From Nitrospira defluvii (GTDB lineage: Bacteria; Nitrospirota; Nitrospiria; Nitrospirales; Nitrospiraceae), in assembly GCA_000196815.1 (NCBI GenBank), contig FP929003.1, positions 1,321,001 through 1,385,000 on the forward strand: a stretch of 64,000 nucleotides of DNA. Direction: 5' to 3'. The notes under the pieces are model-generated. The model saw nothing but the letters and a program-made list of their open reading frames with translations. It made no database searches and was not told the DNA's origin. Within the stretch, counting starts at the first letter, position 1; each line of letters starts with the position of its first letter. Both the position numbers and the translations under genes were made by a program. Shown in pieces: positions 47,769 to 57,383 of this stretch.

Positions 47769-49528
47769 AGATCAGGACCCATCGGTGTGGGGAATTGACC
47801 AAGGCCCAAGTCGGTCAGCAGGTGGTATTGAACGGATGGGTGCAACGTCGCCGGGATCACGGCATGGTGTTGTTCATCGATCTGCGTGATCGAACAGGGT
47901 TGACGCAAGTGGTCTTCAACGCCGAGCGGAATGCGGCGGTTCACGAGGCGGCGCATACCTTGCGGAGCGAATGCGTTGTGTCGGTGACTGGCCAGGTGAT
48001 GGCCAGGCCGGATGAGTCGAAGAATCCGAACCTCCCCACCGGTGAGATCGAAGTGTTCGCGGATGCCGTCGAGATTCTTAACGAAGCCAAGACGCCGCCC
48101 TTTATGATCGAAGACGATATCGAGATTACCGAGTCTCTTCGATTGAAGTACCGCTATCTTGATCTCAGACGACCGAGGATGCAGCGGTTGCTGGGATTGC
48201 GTCACGGGATCATGCAGGCGGTGCGGACCTTCCTGAACGCGGAACAGTTTCTTGAAGTGGAAACGCCCGTGTTGACCAAGAGCACGCCGGAAGGCGCTCG
48301 TGACTATCTCGTGCCGAGCCGTGTGAATCCGGGCATGTTCTATGCGCTGCCCCAGTCGCCGCAGCTGTTCAAGCAGGTGTTGATGGTGAGCGGCGTCGAT
48401 CGGTATTACCAGATCGCCCGCTGCTTTCGCGATGAAGACCTCCGCAACGACCGCCAGCCTGAGTTTACCCAGATCGATCTCGAAATGTCGTTCGTGGATC
48501 GTGAGCAGGTTATGTCGCTCATGGAGCGCATGATCGTCTCCGTCTTCAAGGATGCCGGCGGGGTACAGTTGCCTACGCCCTTTCCCCGGATGACCTATGC
48601 CGACGCCATGGGGCGCTACGGTTCGGACAAGCCGGACCTACGCTTTGACCTGCCGTTGCATGATGTCACAGCGTTTGCCGCGAAGAGCGACTTCAAAGTG
48701 TTCAAAGAGGCGGCGACCAAGGGGGGACTGGTCAAGGCGCTGGTCGTGTCTGGCGGAGCCTCCATTGCGCGGAGTCGTATCGACGCGCTCGGTGAAACGG
48801 CGAAAAGTTTTGGGGCTAAAGGGTTGGCCTGGTTGAAAATCACTGCGGATGGCCAGTTGGAATCGGTGATTGCGAAATTTCTCGATGCCAAGGCCTTTGC
48901 CGAGGCCTTGCCGGAAGCGAAGCCCGGCGATCTGGTGCTTTTCGGCGCGGACAAGCCTGCCATCGTGCATGATGTCTTGGGCCGGATACGCCTGTTGCTC
49001 GGTGAGGAACTCAATCTCATCGACAAGACGGCCTGGAAGCCCCTATGGGTGACGGAGTTTCCCTTGCTGGACTATTCGCCGGAAGAGAAACGCTACATCT
49101 TCATGCACAACCCGTTTGCCGCGCCGATGGATGAAGACCTGCCCTTCCTCGATACGGAGCCTCTACGGGCCAGAGCGAAGGCCTACGATATGGTGCTGAA
49201 CGGAAGCGAAATCGGCGGCGGCAGCATTCGCAATCATCGCAGCGACATCCAGTTTCGGATTCTGGATCTGTTGGGGATCGGCAAGGAACAGGCGCAGGCC
49301 AAGTTCGGTTTCTTGCTCGAAGCGCTGGAGTATGGCGCGCCTCCGCACGGCGGTATTGCCTTCGGTCTCGACCGGTTGATCATGCTGCTGGGCGGAGCCG
49401 ATTCGATTCGCGATGTCATCGCGTTCCCCAAGACGCAACGCGCGCAATGCCCGCTTACGGAGGCCCCCTCAGGCGTGAGTGCCGATCAGTTGAAGGAACT
49501 GCGCATTAAGCTGGATCTCGTCGAGTAG
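47765..49528 (+). CDS. aspS: Aspartyl-tRNA synthetase
   Basis: A 587-residue bacterial-type class-II synthetase. It has the OB anticodon domain ([24 protein letters not shown]), motif 2 ([20 protein letters not shown]), the inserted GAD domain at about 290-420 and motif 3 ([15 protein letters not shown]). [15 protein letters not shown] is the standard loop. It overlaps rluB by four bases and is 18 bp before aroC. Confidence 0.98.
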   Translation: MKIRTHRCGELTKAQVGQQVVLNGWVQRRRDHGMVLFIDLRDRTGLTQVVFNAERNAAVHEAAHTLRSECVVSVTGQVMARPDESKNPNLPTGEIEVFADAVEILNEAKTPPFMIEDDIEITESLRLKYRYLDLRRPRMQRLLGLRHGIMQAVRTFLNAEQFLEVETPVLTKSTPEGARDYLVPSRVNPGMFYALPQSPQLFKQVLMVSGVDRYYQIARCFRDEDLRNDRQPEFTQIDLEMSFVDREQVMSLMERMIVSVFKDAGGVQLPTPFPRMTYADAMGRYGSDKPDLRFDLPLHDVTAFAAKSDFKVFKEAATKGGLVKALVVSGGASIARSRIDALGETAKSFGAKGLAWLKITADGQLESVIAKFLDAKAFAEALPEAKPGDLVLFGADKPAIVHDVLGRIRLLLGEELNLIDKTAWKPLWVTEFPLLDYSPEEKRYIFMHNPFAAPMDEDLPFLDTEPLRARAKAYDMVLNGSEIGGGSIRNHRSDIQFRILDLLGIGKEQAQAKFGFLLEALEYGAPPHGGIAFGLDRLIMLLGGADSIRDVIAFPKTQRAQCPLTEAPSGVSADQLKELRIKLDLVE

Positions 49529-49546
49529 ACTGGAGTCATCCAACCC

Positions 49547-50683
49547 ATGGCCGGCAATACGTTGGGTCGAGTTTTCACCGTCACTTCGTTCGGCGAAAGC
49601 CACGGACCGGCGATCGGCTGTGTGGTGGATGGGTGTCCGCCGGGCCTCGCCCTCTCTGCCGGCGACATTCAGCAGGATCTTGACCGGCGGAAGCCGGGTA
49701 CCTCACGCCACGTCACGCAGCGGCAGGAATCCGATACCGTTGAAATTCTTTCCGGGGTATTCGAGGGCAAGACGACCGGTACGCCCATCGCCCTCTTGAT
49801 CCGGAACGAAGACCAGCGAAGCCGTGACTACGGCAACCTCATCGACACCTTTCGTCCGGGCCACGCCGACTATACCTACTGGCAGAAGTACGGGATTCGC
49901 GATCACCGCGGCGGGGGGCGCTCCTCGGCGCGGGAAACGGCCGTGCGAGTGGCAGCGGCAGCGATTGCCAGAAAATGGTTGCAGGAACAGCACGGAGTTG
50001 TCATCCGTGGCTACCTTAGCCAACTCGGGCCGATCGAGGCTCCCTTTCAGAGCTGGGAAACCGTGGACGCCAATCCATTCTTTTCGGCGAACGCCGAGGT
50101 CGTGGGGAAGCTCGAATCGTTCATGGACGAGTTGCGGAAGGCAGGCGATTCCGTGGGCGCAAAGATTACCGCCGTGGCCGAGCATGTGCCGGTTGGCTGG
50201 GGTGCTCCGGTCTATGCGAAGCTGGATGCTGACCTGGCCGGCGCCATGATGAGCATCAATGCGGTCAAGGCAGTGGAGATCGGCGCAGGGTTCGCCTCGG
50301 TCGCGCAGCGAGGTTCGGAGCATAGCGATGAACTCACGCCTGAAGGGTTTGTGACGAATCATGCCGGCGGCATTCTCGGCGGTATTTCCACCGGGCAGAA
50401 TGTGGTCGTGACCATCGCCATCAAGCCGACCTCAAGTATCCGTATTCCGCGACGTTCCATCGACAAGCAGGGCAACCCGGTGACCCTCGAAACCAATGGG
50501 CGTCATGATCCTTGCGTCGGTATCCGGGCCACACCGATTGCCGAAGCCATGATGGCCCTGGTGCTCATGGATCACGCACTCTTGCATCGCGCGCAAAACG
50601 CCGATGTGCAGACGCCAACGCCAAAGATTCCGGGTTCTTCAACGTATGGTCCTGTTCCGGCGAGTAAGAAATCAACCGCATAG
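49547..50683 (+). CDS. aroC: Chorismate synthase
   Basis: A 378-residue enzyme for the last shikimate step, forming chorismate from EPSP with reduced FMN. Family motifs: [51 protein letters not shown] and the second His region [17 protein letters not shown]. It is a normal-length member. Confidence 0.98.
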   Translation: MAGNTLGRVFTVTSFGESHGPAIGCVVDGCPPGLALSAGDIQQDLDRRKPGTSRHVTQRQESDTVEILSGVFEGKTTGTPIALLIRNEDQRSRDYGNLIDTFRPGHADYTYWQKYGIRDHRGGGRSSARETAVRVAAAAIARKWLQEQHGVVIRGYLSQLGPIEAPFQSWETVDANPFFSANAEVVGKLESFMDELRKAGDSVGAKITAVAEHVPVGWGAPVYAKLDADLAGAMMSINAVKAVEIGAGFASVAQRGSEHSDELTPEGFVTNHAGGILGGISTGQNVVVTIAIKPTSSIRIPRRSIDKQGNPVTLETNGRHDPCVGIRATPIAEAMMALVLMDHALLHRAQNADVQTPTPKIPGSSTYGPVPASKKSTA

Positions 50684-50797
50684 ATCAAGCCTGATCCTGC
50701 GAAGGCAAGTCGTCCTCGGTCTGACTCGTGTGTTCGATCGGCGGGCTAGGGCGCTGTTCATTATTTTTGACGATGAACGAAAGAGGACTGTGAGCCG

Positions 50798-51268
50798 ATG
50801 ATCGAAATTTATACCGACGGAGCCTGTAGCGGGAATCCAGGACCTGGTGGCTGGGGGGCGTTACTGCGCATAGATAACGCCGAAACGGAAATGTGCGGTG
50901 GAGATCCGGCGACGACGAACAATCGTATGGAACTGCTCGCTGTCATTGAGGCGTTGCAGTCGCTCACGCAGCCGGTGGAGGCGCGTGTCTACACCGATTC
51001 GCAGTATGTGCAAAAGGGGATCAGCGAGTGGATTCATAGCTGGAAGCGGCGCGGGTGGAAAACCGCCGGCAAGGAGCCGGTGAAGAATGAGGATTTGTGG
51101 CGTCGGCTCGACACGCTCGCTTCCGGCCACAAACTGGAATGGCACTGGGTGCGGGGGCACAACGGTCATCCGGAGAACGAACGGGTGGACGCACTGGCGC
51201 GTGCCGGGCTCGAACAATCTCGCCGGGCCGGGAAGACGGTCGGCGGTACGCGGCAGAGCCTGTTCTAG
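50798..51268 (+). CDS. rnhA: Ribonuclease HI
   Basis: A 156-residue nuclease that cuts RNA in RNA-DNA hybrids. The catalytic acids lie in [44 protein letters not shown] and [16 protein letters not shown] 114-bp gap precedes it. The start ATG has GAGGA ten bases upstream. Confidence 0.97.
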   Translation: MIEIYTDGACSGNPGPGGWGALLRIDNAETEMCGGDPATTNNRMELLAVIEALQSLTQPVEARVYTDSQYVQKGISEWIHSWKRRGWKTAGKEPVKNEDLWRRLDTLASGHKLEWHWVRGHNGHPENERVDALARAGLEQSRRAGKTVGGTRQSLF

Positions 51269-51310
51269 TGAGTAAGCACTAGCTTGCGCAGTCAGCATCC
51301 AACCTGCTGT

Positions 51311-52108
51311 ATGGCGATGCCTTTCCCGATTCTCGATATTCAACATGCCACGGTGTGCCGGGGCGAGACCCGCGTCTTTTCCGATTTCTCCTTTCTGCTC
51401 AATGCCGGCGAACATGCGGCCATTCTCGGCCCCAATGGGGCAGGCAAGTCTACGCTCCTCAAGTTGTTGTCCGCCGAAGTTCATCCTCTTGCCTTAGAGG
51501 AGACGCGCGCGCGGCTCTTCGGTGAGGAACGCTGGAGCGTGTGGGATGTGCGCAAGAAACTGGGCATCGTCTCTTACGATCTGCAGCGGGATTATTTGAT
51601 TTGTGCGGAGGGGCGCAATGTCGTCCTCTCAGGCTTTTACGCCAGTAACGACACTTACAACCATCAGACGTTTACGCAAGAGCAGATGGACCGGGCAGAT
51701 GCGGTGATGCGGGAGCTAGGCATCGAATCGCTCGCCACGCGCGCCTTCGAGCATCTCTCGACAGGGGAGCAGCGACGGTTTCTTCTCGGCCGAGCGCTGG
51801 TTCACGATCCGCCGGTCCTGGTGTTGGATGAACCGACCAGCGGGCTCGATCTCAAATCCTGCTTTCAGTATCTGGACCTGGTACGCGCACAGATTCACAA
51901 AGGCAAGACCATTGTGCTCGTCACCCATCATCTGCACGAAATCCCACCGGAGATCGAACGCGTGATCTTTCTGAAGGGAGGAAAAATATTGGCCGACGGC
52001 CCGAAATTAAACCTGCTGACGAACGACCGCATCAGCACCCTCTTCGACCGCCCTATCGTGCTCGCCCAAGCCAACGGCTGGTATCAAGCCCTGCCTGGTC
52101 CGTCGTGA
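51311..52108 (+). CDS. Single-domain ABC-transporter ATPase, ModF-like
   Basis: A 265-residue ATP-binding protein with Walker A ILGPNGAGKSTLL, signature LSTGEQRRFLLGRAL and Walker B VLVLDEPTSGLD. No membrane or binding-protein partner lies nearby, so its transport role is unclear; ModF-type and other stand-alone ATPases look alike. ATG 51311 is chosen; the longer frame begins at a TTG with no ribosome-binding site. It converges with the HtrA gene, nine bases apart. Confidence 0.85.
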   Translation: MAMPFPILDIQHATVCRGETRVFSDFSFLLNAGEHAAILGPNGAGKSTLLKLLSAEVHPLALEETRARLFGEERWSVWDVRKKLGIVSYDLQRDYLICAEGRNVVLSGFYASNDTYNHQTFTQEQMDRADAVMRELGIESLATRAFEHLSTGEQRRFLLGRALVHDPPVLVLDEPTSGLDLKSCFQYLDLVRAQIHKGKTIVLVTHHLHEIPPEIERVIFLKGGKILADGPKLNLLTNDRISTLFDRPIVLAQANGWYQALPGPS

Positions 52109-52117
52109 CAGGTCGGA

Positions 52118-53152
52118 TCATCCCCCTGCCAGCGTCACCGTAAAGGTTAGATTGGTATCGATGCGGCGGACCTTGACGCTGACCTGTTGCCCGGGCCTGG
52201 TTCGTTCGATCAGATAGTTCTTTAAATGCGCCGCGTCCTGAATATCGGTGTCATCGACGGCAATGATGATGTCGTGTTTCTCAATGCCGGCGGACTTGGC
52301 CGGTTCCATCACGTCTTTCACCGCCATCCTCCACCTGGTGCCGTCTTTCACTGCGACCATGTGAATGCCCATCTTCGAGAAGGCCATGGGCTTTCCGTCC
52401 AGGGCGGCGGTGACGATGCGTTCGGCCAGCATTGCGGGAATGGCAAAAGCCATCCGGCTGCAATGTGCGGTGGAGTCGTCCCGCTCGGTCTGGATGATGG
52501 CGTGCATGATACCGACCACTTCACCCTTGTCGTTGAAGAGGCCGCCGCCGGAGTTGCCGCTGCACGCGGCCACGTCGGCTTGAATCAATCTCGTGTCCAC
52601 GGTCTGCAAGAAGGTATTTGTATTTCCCAGGTGTCCGAACGACATAGTCGGGCCCCAGCCCATCGGGTAGCCCACGGTAAAGACCTCTTGCCCCGGTTGC
52701 ACATCGCCGGAGGCAAACGGGACCGTTGCGCGCAACTTGGCACGATGAGCCTCGGCGATGCGATAGACCACGACGTCCATGAAGGCACTGTCGCCGACGA
52801 GGTCGGCCGGAATTTCATGGAGGTCGGTGGTCAAGACGTGGATCTGTTTCTGAATGACGGTGCCGGTCGTGACGTCCTGCTTCTCCGCGGCGTGCCGGGC
52901 AGTGACAATATAGCCGTCGCGTAGATGAAAGCCGGTTCCACGCACCAGAATCTTGCCCGGTTTATCCGGTGTACGTTGGTCTTGCGTGTCCTCCAGGACA
53001 CCGATGGTGGCCAGTTTGGCGCGCTCCAGCATCGTGGCCTCGATGGCTGCCGCCTCGTTCATGAAGAGGCCTGTGGCCAGACACACTGCGGCTATCATGC
53101 CGATCGAACCACGCACAATCTGTTTGACGTAATCGAGTGACGAACGCGACAT
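52118..53152 (-). CDS. HtrA/DegP-like periplasmic serine protease with one PDZ domain
   Basis: 344 residues. A signal or anchor (about 14-36) precedes an S1C trypsin-fold protease with His87 (TARHAA), Asp126 (MDVVVYR) and Ser201 (CSGNSGGGLF). The C-terminal PDZ domain includes AGIEKHDIIIAVDDTDI. It probably degrades damaged envelope proteins. It shares a divergent region with the Slp-like lipoprotein gene. Confidence 0.88.
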   Translation of the reverse strand: MSRSSLDYVKQIVRGSIGMIAAVCLATGLFMNEAAAIEATMLERAKLATIGVLEDTQDQRTPDKPGKILVRGTGFHLRDGYIVTARHAAEKQDVTTGTVIQKQIHVLTTDLHEIPADLVGDSAFMDVVVYRIAEAHRAKLRATVPFASGDVQPGQEVFTVGYPMGWGPTMSFGHLGNTNTFLQTVDTRLIQADVAACSGNSGGGLFNDKGEVVGIMHAIIQTERDDSTAHCSRMAFAIPAMLAERIVTAALDGKPMAFSKMGIHMVAVKDGTRWRMAVKDVMEPAKSAGIEKHDIIIAVDDTDIQDAAHLKNYLIERTRPGQQVSVKVRRIDTNLTFTVTLAGG

Positions 53153-53272
53153 AGGGAACCGTTCCTTTCGTGAGGATGTCGTCAGAGCTGCAGTATAGCC
53201 TAGAGGCGGGAGCGGATGAAATGTGGTCGTGCGTCAGTGGTGATGAACGGTCGGCTGCGAAGAAATTCTCCC

Positions 53273-53302
53273 GTGGCATCCTCGCGTCCGCATGGCTATA
53301 CT
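53273..53302 (+). promoter_or_regulatory. Candidate leaderless promoter of the Slp-like gene
   Basis: GTGGCA (53273-53278), an 18-bp spacer and TATACT (53297-53302). The ATG at 53309 lies seven bases after the -10 and has no Shine-Dalgarno, so transcription would start at the A of the start codon. Confidence 0.4.
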
Positions 53303-53308
53303 GAACGT

Positions 53309-53863
53309 ATGCTGCTACGGGCCGGACTGTATCTCATGATCGGGCTGCTCGCTGTGACCGCCGGTTGTGCGACGTCGGTCATCCCCGAATCGCTTGAGCC
53401 GCAAGTCGATAAGGCCGTGACGTTCAGTCAGGTCTTGGAAGCACCCGACTCTTACCGCGGGAAAGTGGTGGTGTGGGCCGGTGAAGTGCTCAAGGCGAAA
53501 GCCATGAAGGGCGGTACTCAACTGGAGGTGCTCCAGCTCCCGCTCGATGACGAGCAGGGGCCGGTGAACGACCGCATGGAGTCGAAAGGACGGTTTCTGG
53601 CGCTTCAACATGAATTCCTGGATCCGGCCACGATGACGGACGGTACCAGGGTGACGATTGTCGGAGAAATCACGGGTGCGTCGGTCGAAAAAATAGATGA
53701 GGCGGACTATCGTTTCCCCACGCTGGACGTGAAGCATCTACATCGCTGGGATTCCAGGCGAGTGGATGATCGTCGAGCGCCAGGACCTTGGTGGAACGTG
53801 TTCGGCGGGGTCGGTTTCGGGGGTGGAAGCAGGTCGGGTGGCGGGATCAGTATCGGGTTTTAG
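53309..53863 (+). CDS. Slp-family outer-membrane lipoprotein
   Basis: 184 residues with a lipoprotein signal (lipobox AVTAGC, lipidated Cys at 19). The Slp core follows: VTFSQVLEAPDSYRGKVVVWAGEVL, LQLPLDDEQGP, and GRFLALQHEFLDPATMTDGTRVTIVGEITG. Slp proteins are starvation-induced outer-membrane lipoproteins. The Gly-rich end (GGVGFGGGSRSGGGISIGF) is typical of many members. ATG 53309 is chosen because the lipobox signal begins there. Confidence 0.85.
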   Translation: MLLRAGLYLMIGLLAVTAGCATSVIPESLEPQVDKAVTFSQVLEAPDSYRGKVVVWAGEVLKAKAMKGGTQLEVLQLPLDDEQGPVNDRMESKGRFLALQHEFLDPATMTDGTRVTIVGEITGASVEKIDEADYRFPTLDVKHLHRWDSRRVDDRRAPGPWWNVFGGVGFGGGSRSGGGISIGF

Positions 53864-54079
53864 TGTCCTGCCCGTTATTTCTTTCTGAATCCCAAAACAC
53901 TCGGGCTGCGGGGCTTCGCTGCGAGGAGAGAGCCGGTCAGGCACTCTTTGACTCCTTCCGCCCCTTGCTCAAGTGCCTCCCGATCGGTGGTTCACCCCCT
54001 CGGGTGCTTTTCAACAAGGCGATGTCGAGCATGGTCAAGGTTCCCATGACGAGAACCCGCATCATGAAAGCCTTTGATA

Positions 54080-54946
54080 CTAGGTGCGTGCGCCTGCAAA
54101 GGTGTCGCAGGTGTTAGGGTCGCCGGACTGCAGTCCTCGCCGCAACCACGTCATCCGCTGTTCTGAAGACCCGTGGGTCCAACTTTCCGGCTGTACCTGG
54201 CCTTGCCCCATCTTCTGAAGCCGGTCATCACCGATTGCTGCGGCAGCGCGCAGCCCTTCCTCAAAATCGCCCGGTTCGATCAAGTTGCGGTTGTGTCGGG
54301 CATGGTAGCCCCACACACCGGCGAAACAATCGGCCTGCAACTCCATGCGTACGGAGAGGGCATTACGCTCCGCGGTCGCCCCACGTTGTTGAAGTCGGGA
54401 GACTTTCTCCGCGATGCCGAGCAGGTTTTGGACATGGTGCCCGATCTCGTGCGCAATGACATAAGCCTGGGCAAAGTCGCCGGGTGCGCCGAGCCGCCGG
54501 GCCATGTCGTTGAAAAAAGAGAGATCCAAATAGACCTTCTGATCGCCGGGACAGTAGAACGGGCCCACGGCGGACGAGGCGGTGCCGCAGGCGGAGTGCA
54601 CTGCGTCGGTGAACAACACCATCTGAGGATCTTCGTACGTGCGGCCCAATCGGGGGAGGAGGGTTCGCCAGGTGTCTTCGGTGTCGGCCAACACCACCGA
54701 GGCAAATTTGCCGAGGCTGTCGCGCGGTGCGCCCTTCGGACCCGAACGCTCCGGTTCCACCGGCGTGGTGATCTCCTGAACGCCGTTCAGCATGTTGAGG
54801 AGTGTCAAGGGATTCGTCCCGGTCAAGAAACTCACGGCGAGGACGAGCACGATGCCGCCTAATCCAAGTCCGACGCCGGGCCTGGCCGCACCCATCCCAC
54901 GACGATCCTCGATGTTCCGGCTCTCACGCTGACCTTCCCATCGCAT
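54080..54946 (-). CDS. YpfJ-type neutral zinc metallopeptidase
   Basis: A 288-residue inner-membrane-anchored protein: N-terminal MRWEGQRESRNIEDRRG (typical of YpfJ), a membrane helix (about 28-43) and a peptidase domain with the zinc motif AHEIGHHVQN and a downstream ELQADCFAGVW carrying the third ligand. Residues YCPGDQKVYLDLSFF are also conserved in the family. The active site is probably periplasmic. Substrate unknown. Confidence 0.88.
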   Translation of the reverse strand: MRWEGQRESRNIEDRRGMGAARPGVGLGLGGIVLVLAVSFLTGTNPLTLLNMLNGVQEITTPVEPERSGPKGAPRDSLGKFASVVLADTEDTWRTLLPRLGRTYEDPQMVLFTDAVHSACGTASSAVGPFYCPGDQKVYLDLSFFNDMARRLGAPGDFAQAYVIAHEIGHHVQNLLGIAEKVSRLQQRGATAERNALSVRMELQADCFAGVWGYHARHNRNLIEPGDFEEGLRAAAAIGDDRLQKMGQGQVQPESWTHGSSEQRMTWLRRGLQSGDPNTCDTFAGART

Positions 54947-55294
54947 GGCAGGGCTCCTTGTTGAATATCCGGGTTCGTCACGTCTCGTTGGGGAGTATCA
55001 CGGCACATTGATGGAAGCATATTTGTGATACTTGAGCAAGCCCGGGGTGTCCCCAGCGCACAGAAGGCGCAAGTGGTGCGGCGATTGCGGCGTTGGTGGA
55101 GATCGGAAGCGGAGGGCTTGAGCCTGCGCCTTCGCCTCCGCGCTGCGCGTCAGGTGGCCTGTCTCACGTTGACGCGCCGGATGGGTTGTCCCAAAGAGCC
55201 CGCATAATCTGACTGGACAGGCCGGTCGTGGCTTCGCTAGACTCACTACATGATCTGCATGACCAGCCTGATTTATCGACAGGAGGCAACGCGA
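54947..55294. other. 348-bp intergenic region
   Basis: It contains a GC-rich stretch (55080-55150) with repeated CGCCTTCGCCTCCGCG-like words that opens frames on both strands, none with a credible start or protein pattern. A promoter for the lipoprotein gene lies at its right end. Nothing else is recognised. Confidence 0.5.
55214..55243 (+). promoter_or_regulatory. Candidate promoter of the lipoprotein gene
   Basis: TGGACA (55214-55219, 5 of 6 to consensus), an 18-bp spacer and TAGACT (55238-55243). A 50-nt leader with AGGAGG follows. Confidence 0.5.
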
Positions 55295-55867
55295 GTGCGT
55301 GTCGTTGTGTTGGCGCTGGCGGGGCTTCTCAGCCTCTCCGGTTGTCAGTCACCGGGAACGCCGCTCCCTCCGACCCTGAAGCCGAGTCTGGCCTGGCCGG
55401 AATGTCCCAAGATCGGCGGGACCTATGAACTTCAGGGAGAACCGCTCCCTGGCACGATGAATTTTTACCGGAATCGGGACCACAAGCTCACCTTGAATGC
55501 CATGCTAGGCGTGGCGGTGCCTGCGGATCTAGCGCAAGAGGCTGTGCGCGTGGAACTAGTGCATGAGGACACCCTGGAACTGGTGAATCGGTTTGATGGC
55601 GCCATCACCGCGCATCAATTGGATCTACAGCCGGAGGATCGGGTGACCTGCGATCACAATCGGATCCGGATTCATCGGACACGTTCGGAAGGTGGTGTGG
55701 CTGAGGAGCCGCTGCGCAACATTTCCGATATCTCGCAGGAATTGACCCTGGAAGGGGACGGAAGCCTGCTCGTCAGAACCCGCATCATGAATCAGAGTAA
55801 ATCCGCCTTTTTCAGCACACCGGTTCCTCATGAGGAGTACTCCGCACGCTTTCGGCGTCTCGATTAG
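55295..55867 (+). CDS. Predicted lipoprotein, unknown function
   Basis: 190 residues starting at GTG 55295, which lies eight bases after AGGAGG; the upstream in-frame ATGs lack a ribosome-binding site. The lipobox is LSLSGC, followed by a Pro-rich linker. The body has beta-rich segments (GTYELQGEPLPGTMNFYRN, DISQELTLEGDGSLLVRTRI) that may form a small barrel. No family is recognised. Confidence 0.7.
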   Translation: MRVVVLALAGLLSLSGCQSPGTPLPPTLKPSLAWPECPKIGGTYELQGEPLPGTMNFYRNRDHKLTLNAMLGVAVPADLAQEAVRVELVHEDTLELVNRFDGAITAHQLDLQPEDRVTCDHNRIRIHRTRSEGGVAEEPLRNISDISQELTLEGDGSLLVRTRIMNQSKSAFFSTPVPHEEYSARFRRLD

Positions 55868-55996
55868 TCGCGATGTCGCGATACGTCCTTCGTTATTGAT
55901 CATTCGTCACAGGTATCCCCTCATCATGTTGCGTTGCAGCCCAACCATTGCTGCGATGAGGAGGAGGGCTGCAGCGAGACGGGGGGCTCCGTTCTG

Positions 55997-56584
55997 ATGG
56001 CGGTTCACCGCGCTACCCGCACGCTGGTATTCCACAAGCCCTACGATGTGCTGCCCTGCTTTACCGATCCGGATGGGCGTCCGACCTTGGGCGACTATAT
56101 CGATGTGCCTGGCGTCTATGCTGCCGGCCGATTGGATCGGGATAGCGAAGGTCTCTTGCTGCTGACTTCGGACGGGGCGTTGGCCCATCGCATAACCGAT
56201 CCCGAGCACCATCTTCCCAAAATCTATTTTGTGCAGGTTGAGCGTATCCCCGATGCGGCTGCCGTGGAGCGGCTGCAACAGGGGGTGGTGGTCGGCGGGA
56301 GACGCACGAAGCCTGCCCAGGCCCGTCTGCTGCTGGAAGCACCTTCGATCCCGGAGCGGCCGGTGCCCATTCGATTCCGGAAGCATGTGCCCACCGCATG
56401 GCTGGAACTTACGCTGCGCGAAGGCATGAATCGACAGGTTCGACGGATGACGGCAGCGGTGGGTCATCCGACCTTGCGACTGGTGCGGGTTGCGATCGGT
56501 CCGATTACTTTGGGGGCGCTTCTGCCGGGTCAGTGGCGAGAACTTACCAAGGCAGAGACGGCTGAGATCTATGGTTATTCCTGA
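55997..56584 (+). CDS. rluE: RluE-type 23S rRNA pseudouridine synthase
   Basis: 195 residues, a short RsuA-family member without an S4 domain. The catalytic Asp is in YAAGRLDRDSEGLLLLTSDG, then LREGMNRQVRRMTAAVGHPTLRLVRVAIGP. E. coli RluE makes pseudouridine 2457 in 23S rRNA. ATG 55997 is chosen; the longer frame starts at a TTG in noncoding-looking sequence. Confidence 0.88.
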   Translation: MAVHRATRTLVFHKPYDVLPCFTDPDGRPTLGDYIDVPGVYAAGRLDRDSEGLLLLTSDGALAHRITDPEHHLPKIYFVQVERIPDAAAVERLQQGVVVGGRRTKPAQARLLLEAPSIPERPVPIRFRKHVPTAWLELTLREGMNRQVRRMTAAVGHPTLRLVRVAIGPITLGALLPGQWRELTKAETAEIYGYS

Positions 56585-56599
56585 GGGAGGGCGTACCTG

Positions 56600-56746
56600 A
56601 TGGCAGAGGGTTCACCCAGATTATACATGAATGCCGTCGAGGACGCCGAACGAGAACTGTCCCGCCTGGCGAGAGGTTCGGACGCCGGAGCAGGCATTCA
56701 TGAACAGTCCGAGAAACAGTCCGAGATATGGAGGTCGCGCACATGA
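56600..56746 (+). CDS. Short ORF coupled to the DUF302 gene
   Basis: A 48-codon ORF (starting MAEGSPRLYMNAVEDAEREL) with GAGGGAGG upstream. Its TGA overlaps the ATG of the next gene (ATGA), a pattern seen between real genes throughout this window. The peptide is charged and soluble and contains a repeated EQSEKQSE-like element. No family is recognised. It may be a genuine small protein or a coupling ORF. Confidence 0.45.
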   Translation: MAEGSPRLYMNAVEDAERELSRLARGSDAGAGIHEQSEKQSEIWRSRT

Positions 56747-57204
56747 ATACTCGTGGTCGGATCATCGTCGGTCTGTGTGGCGTGCTGCCGGGACTGCTGG
56801 TGCTTGTTTCCCAGACTCATGCCGACGAGACGCTTGTGACCAAGCCTAGTCACTATACGGTTGCTGAAACGATCGATCGGATCGAGCGGGCTGTCACCGA
56901 CAAGGGAATGCGTCTGTTCGCTCGCATCAATCATGCGGACGAGGCGCGGAAGGTTGGGTTGGAAATGCCTCCTACGGAGTTACTGATCTTCGGTAATCCG
57001 AAAGGCGGCACGCCGCTCATGTTGGCGGCTCCGACGGTGGCCATCGATTTGCCGATGAAGGCCTTGGCCTGGCAGGACCAGGCCGGCCGGGTCTGGCTCA
57101 CGTACAATGCTCCTGCGCTCTTGCCGGTGCGGCACGGATTGGCAACAGAGTTGGCGGCCAAACTCGATCCGGTTGGGGCATTGCTGGCGCGCGCCGTGGA
57201 GTAA
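56743..57204 (+). CDS. Secreted DUF302-domain protein
   Basis: 153 residues: signal peptide (IIVGLCGVLPGLLVLVSQTHA), then a DUF302 fold (TVAETIDRIERAVTDKGMRLFARINHADEARKVGLEMPPTELLIFGNPKGGTPLM). DUF302 proteins are small periplasmic or cytosolic dimers of unknown role. The start ATG 56743 has GGAGG eight bases upstream, better than the ATG at 56728. Confidence 0.85.
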   Translation: MNTRGRIIVGLCGVLPGLLVLVSQTHADETLVTKPSHYTVAETIDRIERAVTDKGMRLFARINHADEARKVGLEMPPTELLIFGNPKGGTPLMLAAPTVAIDLPMKALAWQDQAGRVWLTYNAPALLPVRHGLATELAAKLDPVGALLARAVE

Positions 57205-57254
57205 CGACGGTAGGTGCACGCTGTGCGTTGGAAAAAACACTGAAGAGGATTAAG

Positions 57255-57329
57255 ATGGCGCGCATGACAGCGTTGTCATGTAGCCGTGCCCAGGCTTGTG
57301 GAACGAGTCTGGGTGCTGAGGTCATCTGA
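57255..57329 (+). CDS. Possible 24-residue cysteine-containing leader ORF
   Basis: ATG at 57255 follows AGAGGA. The 24-codon frame includes two cysteines and lies directly before the next secreted protein. It overlaps the inverted repeat at 57263. No protein evidence; the setting recalls a regulatory leader peptide, but chance is possible. Confidence 0.2.
   Translation: MARMTALSCSRAQACGTSLGAEVI
57263..57280 (+). promoter_or_regulatory. Inverted repeat upstream of a secreted protein gene
   Basis: CATGACA / TGTCATG with a 4-nt GCGT loop, a perfect 7-bp stem about 105 bp before the gene at 57384. It could be a repressor site or an mRNA hairpin. Confidence 0.35.
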
Positions 57330-57383
57330 GAGCGTGAAGGAGTGAAACTGTTGAGTCGTCTTTGTCGAATGAGGGGAGTGACG

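Noticed and set aside
55025..55207. 60-codon Arg/Leu-rich frame in the 54947-55294 gap
   Set aside because: It comes from GC-rich repeated words, has no ribosome-binding site and is open on both strands.
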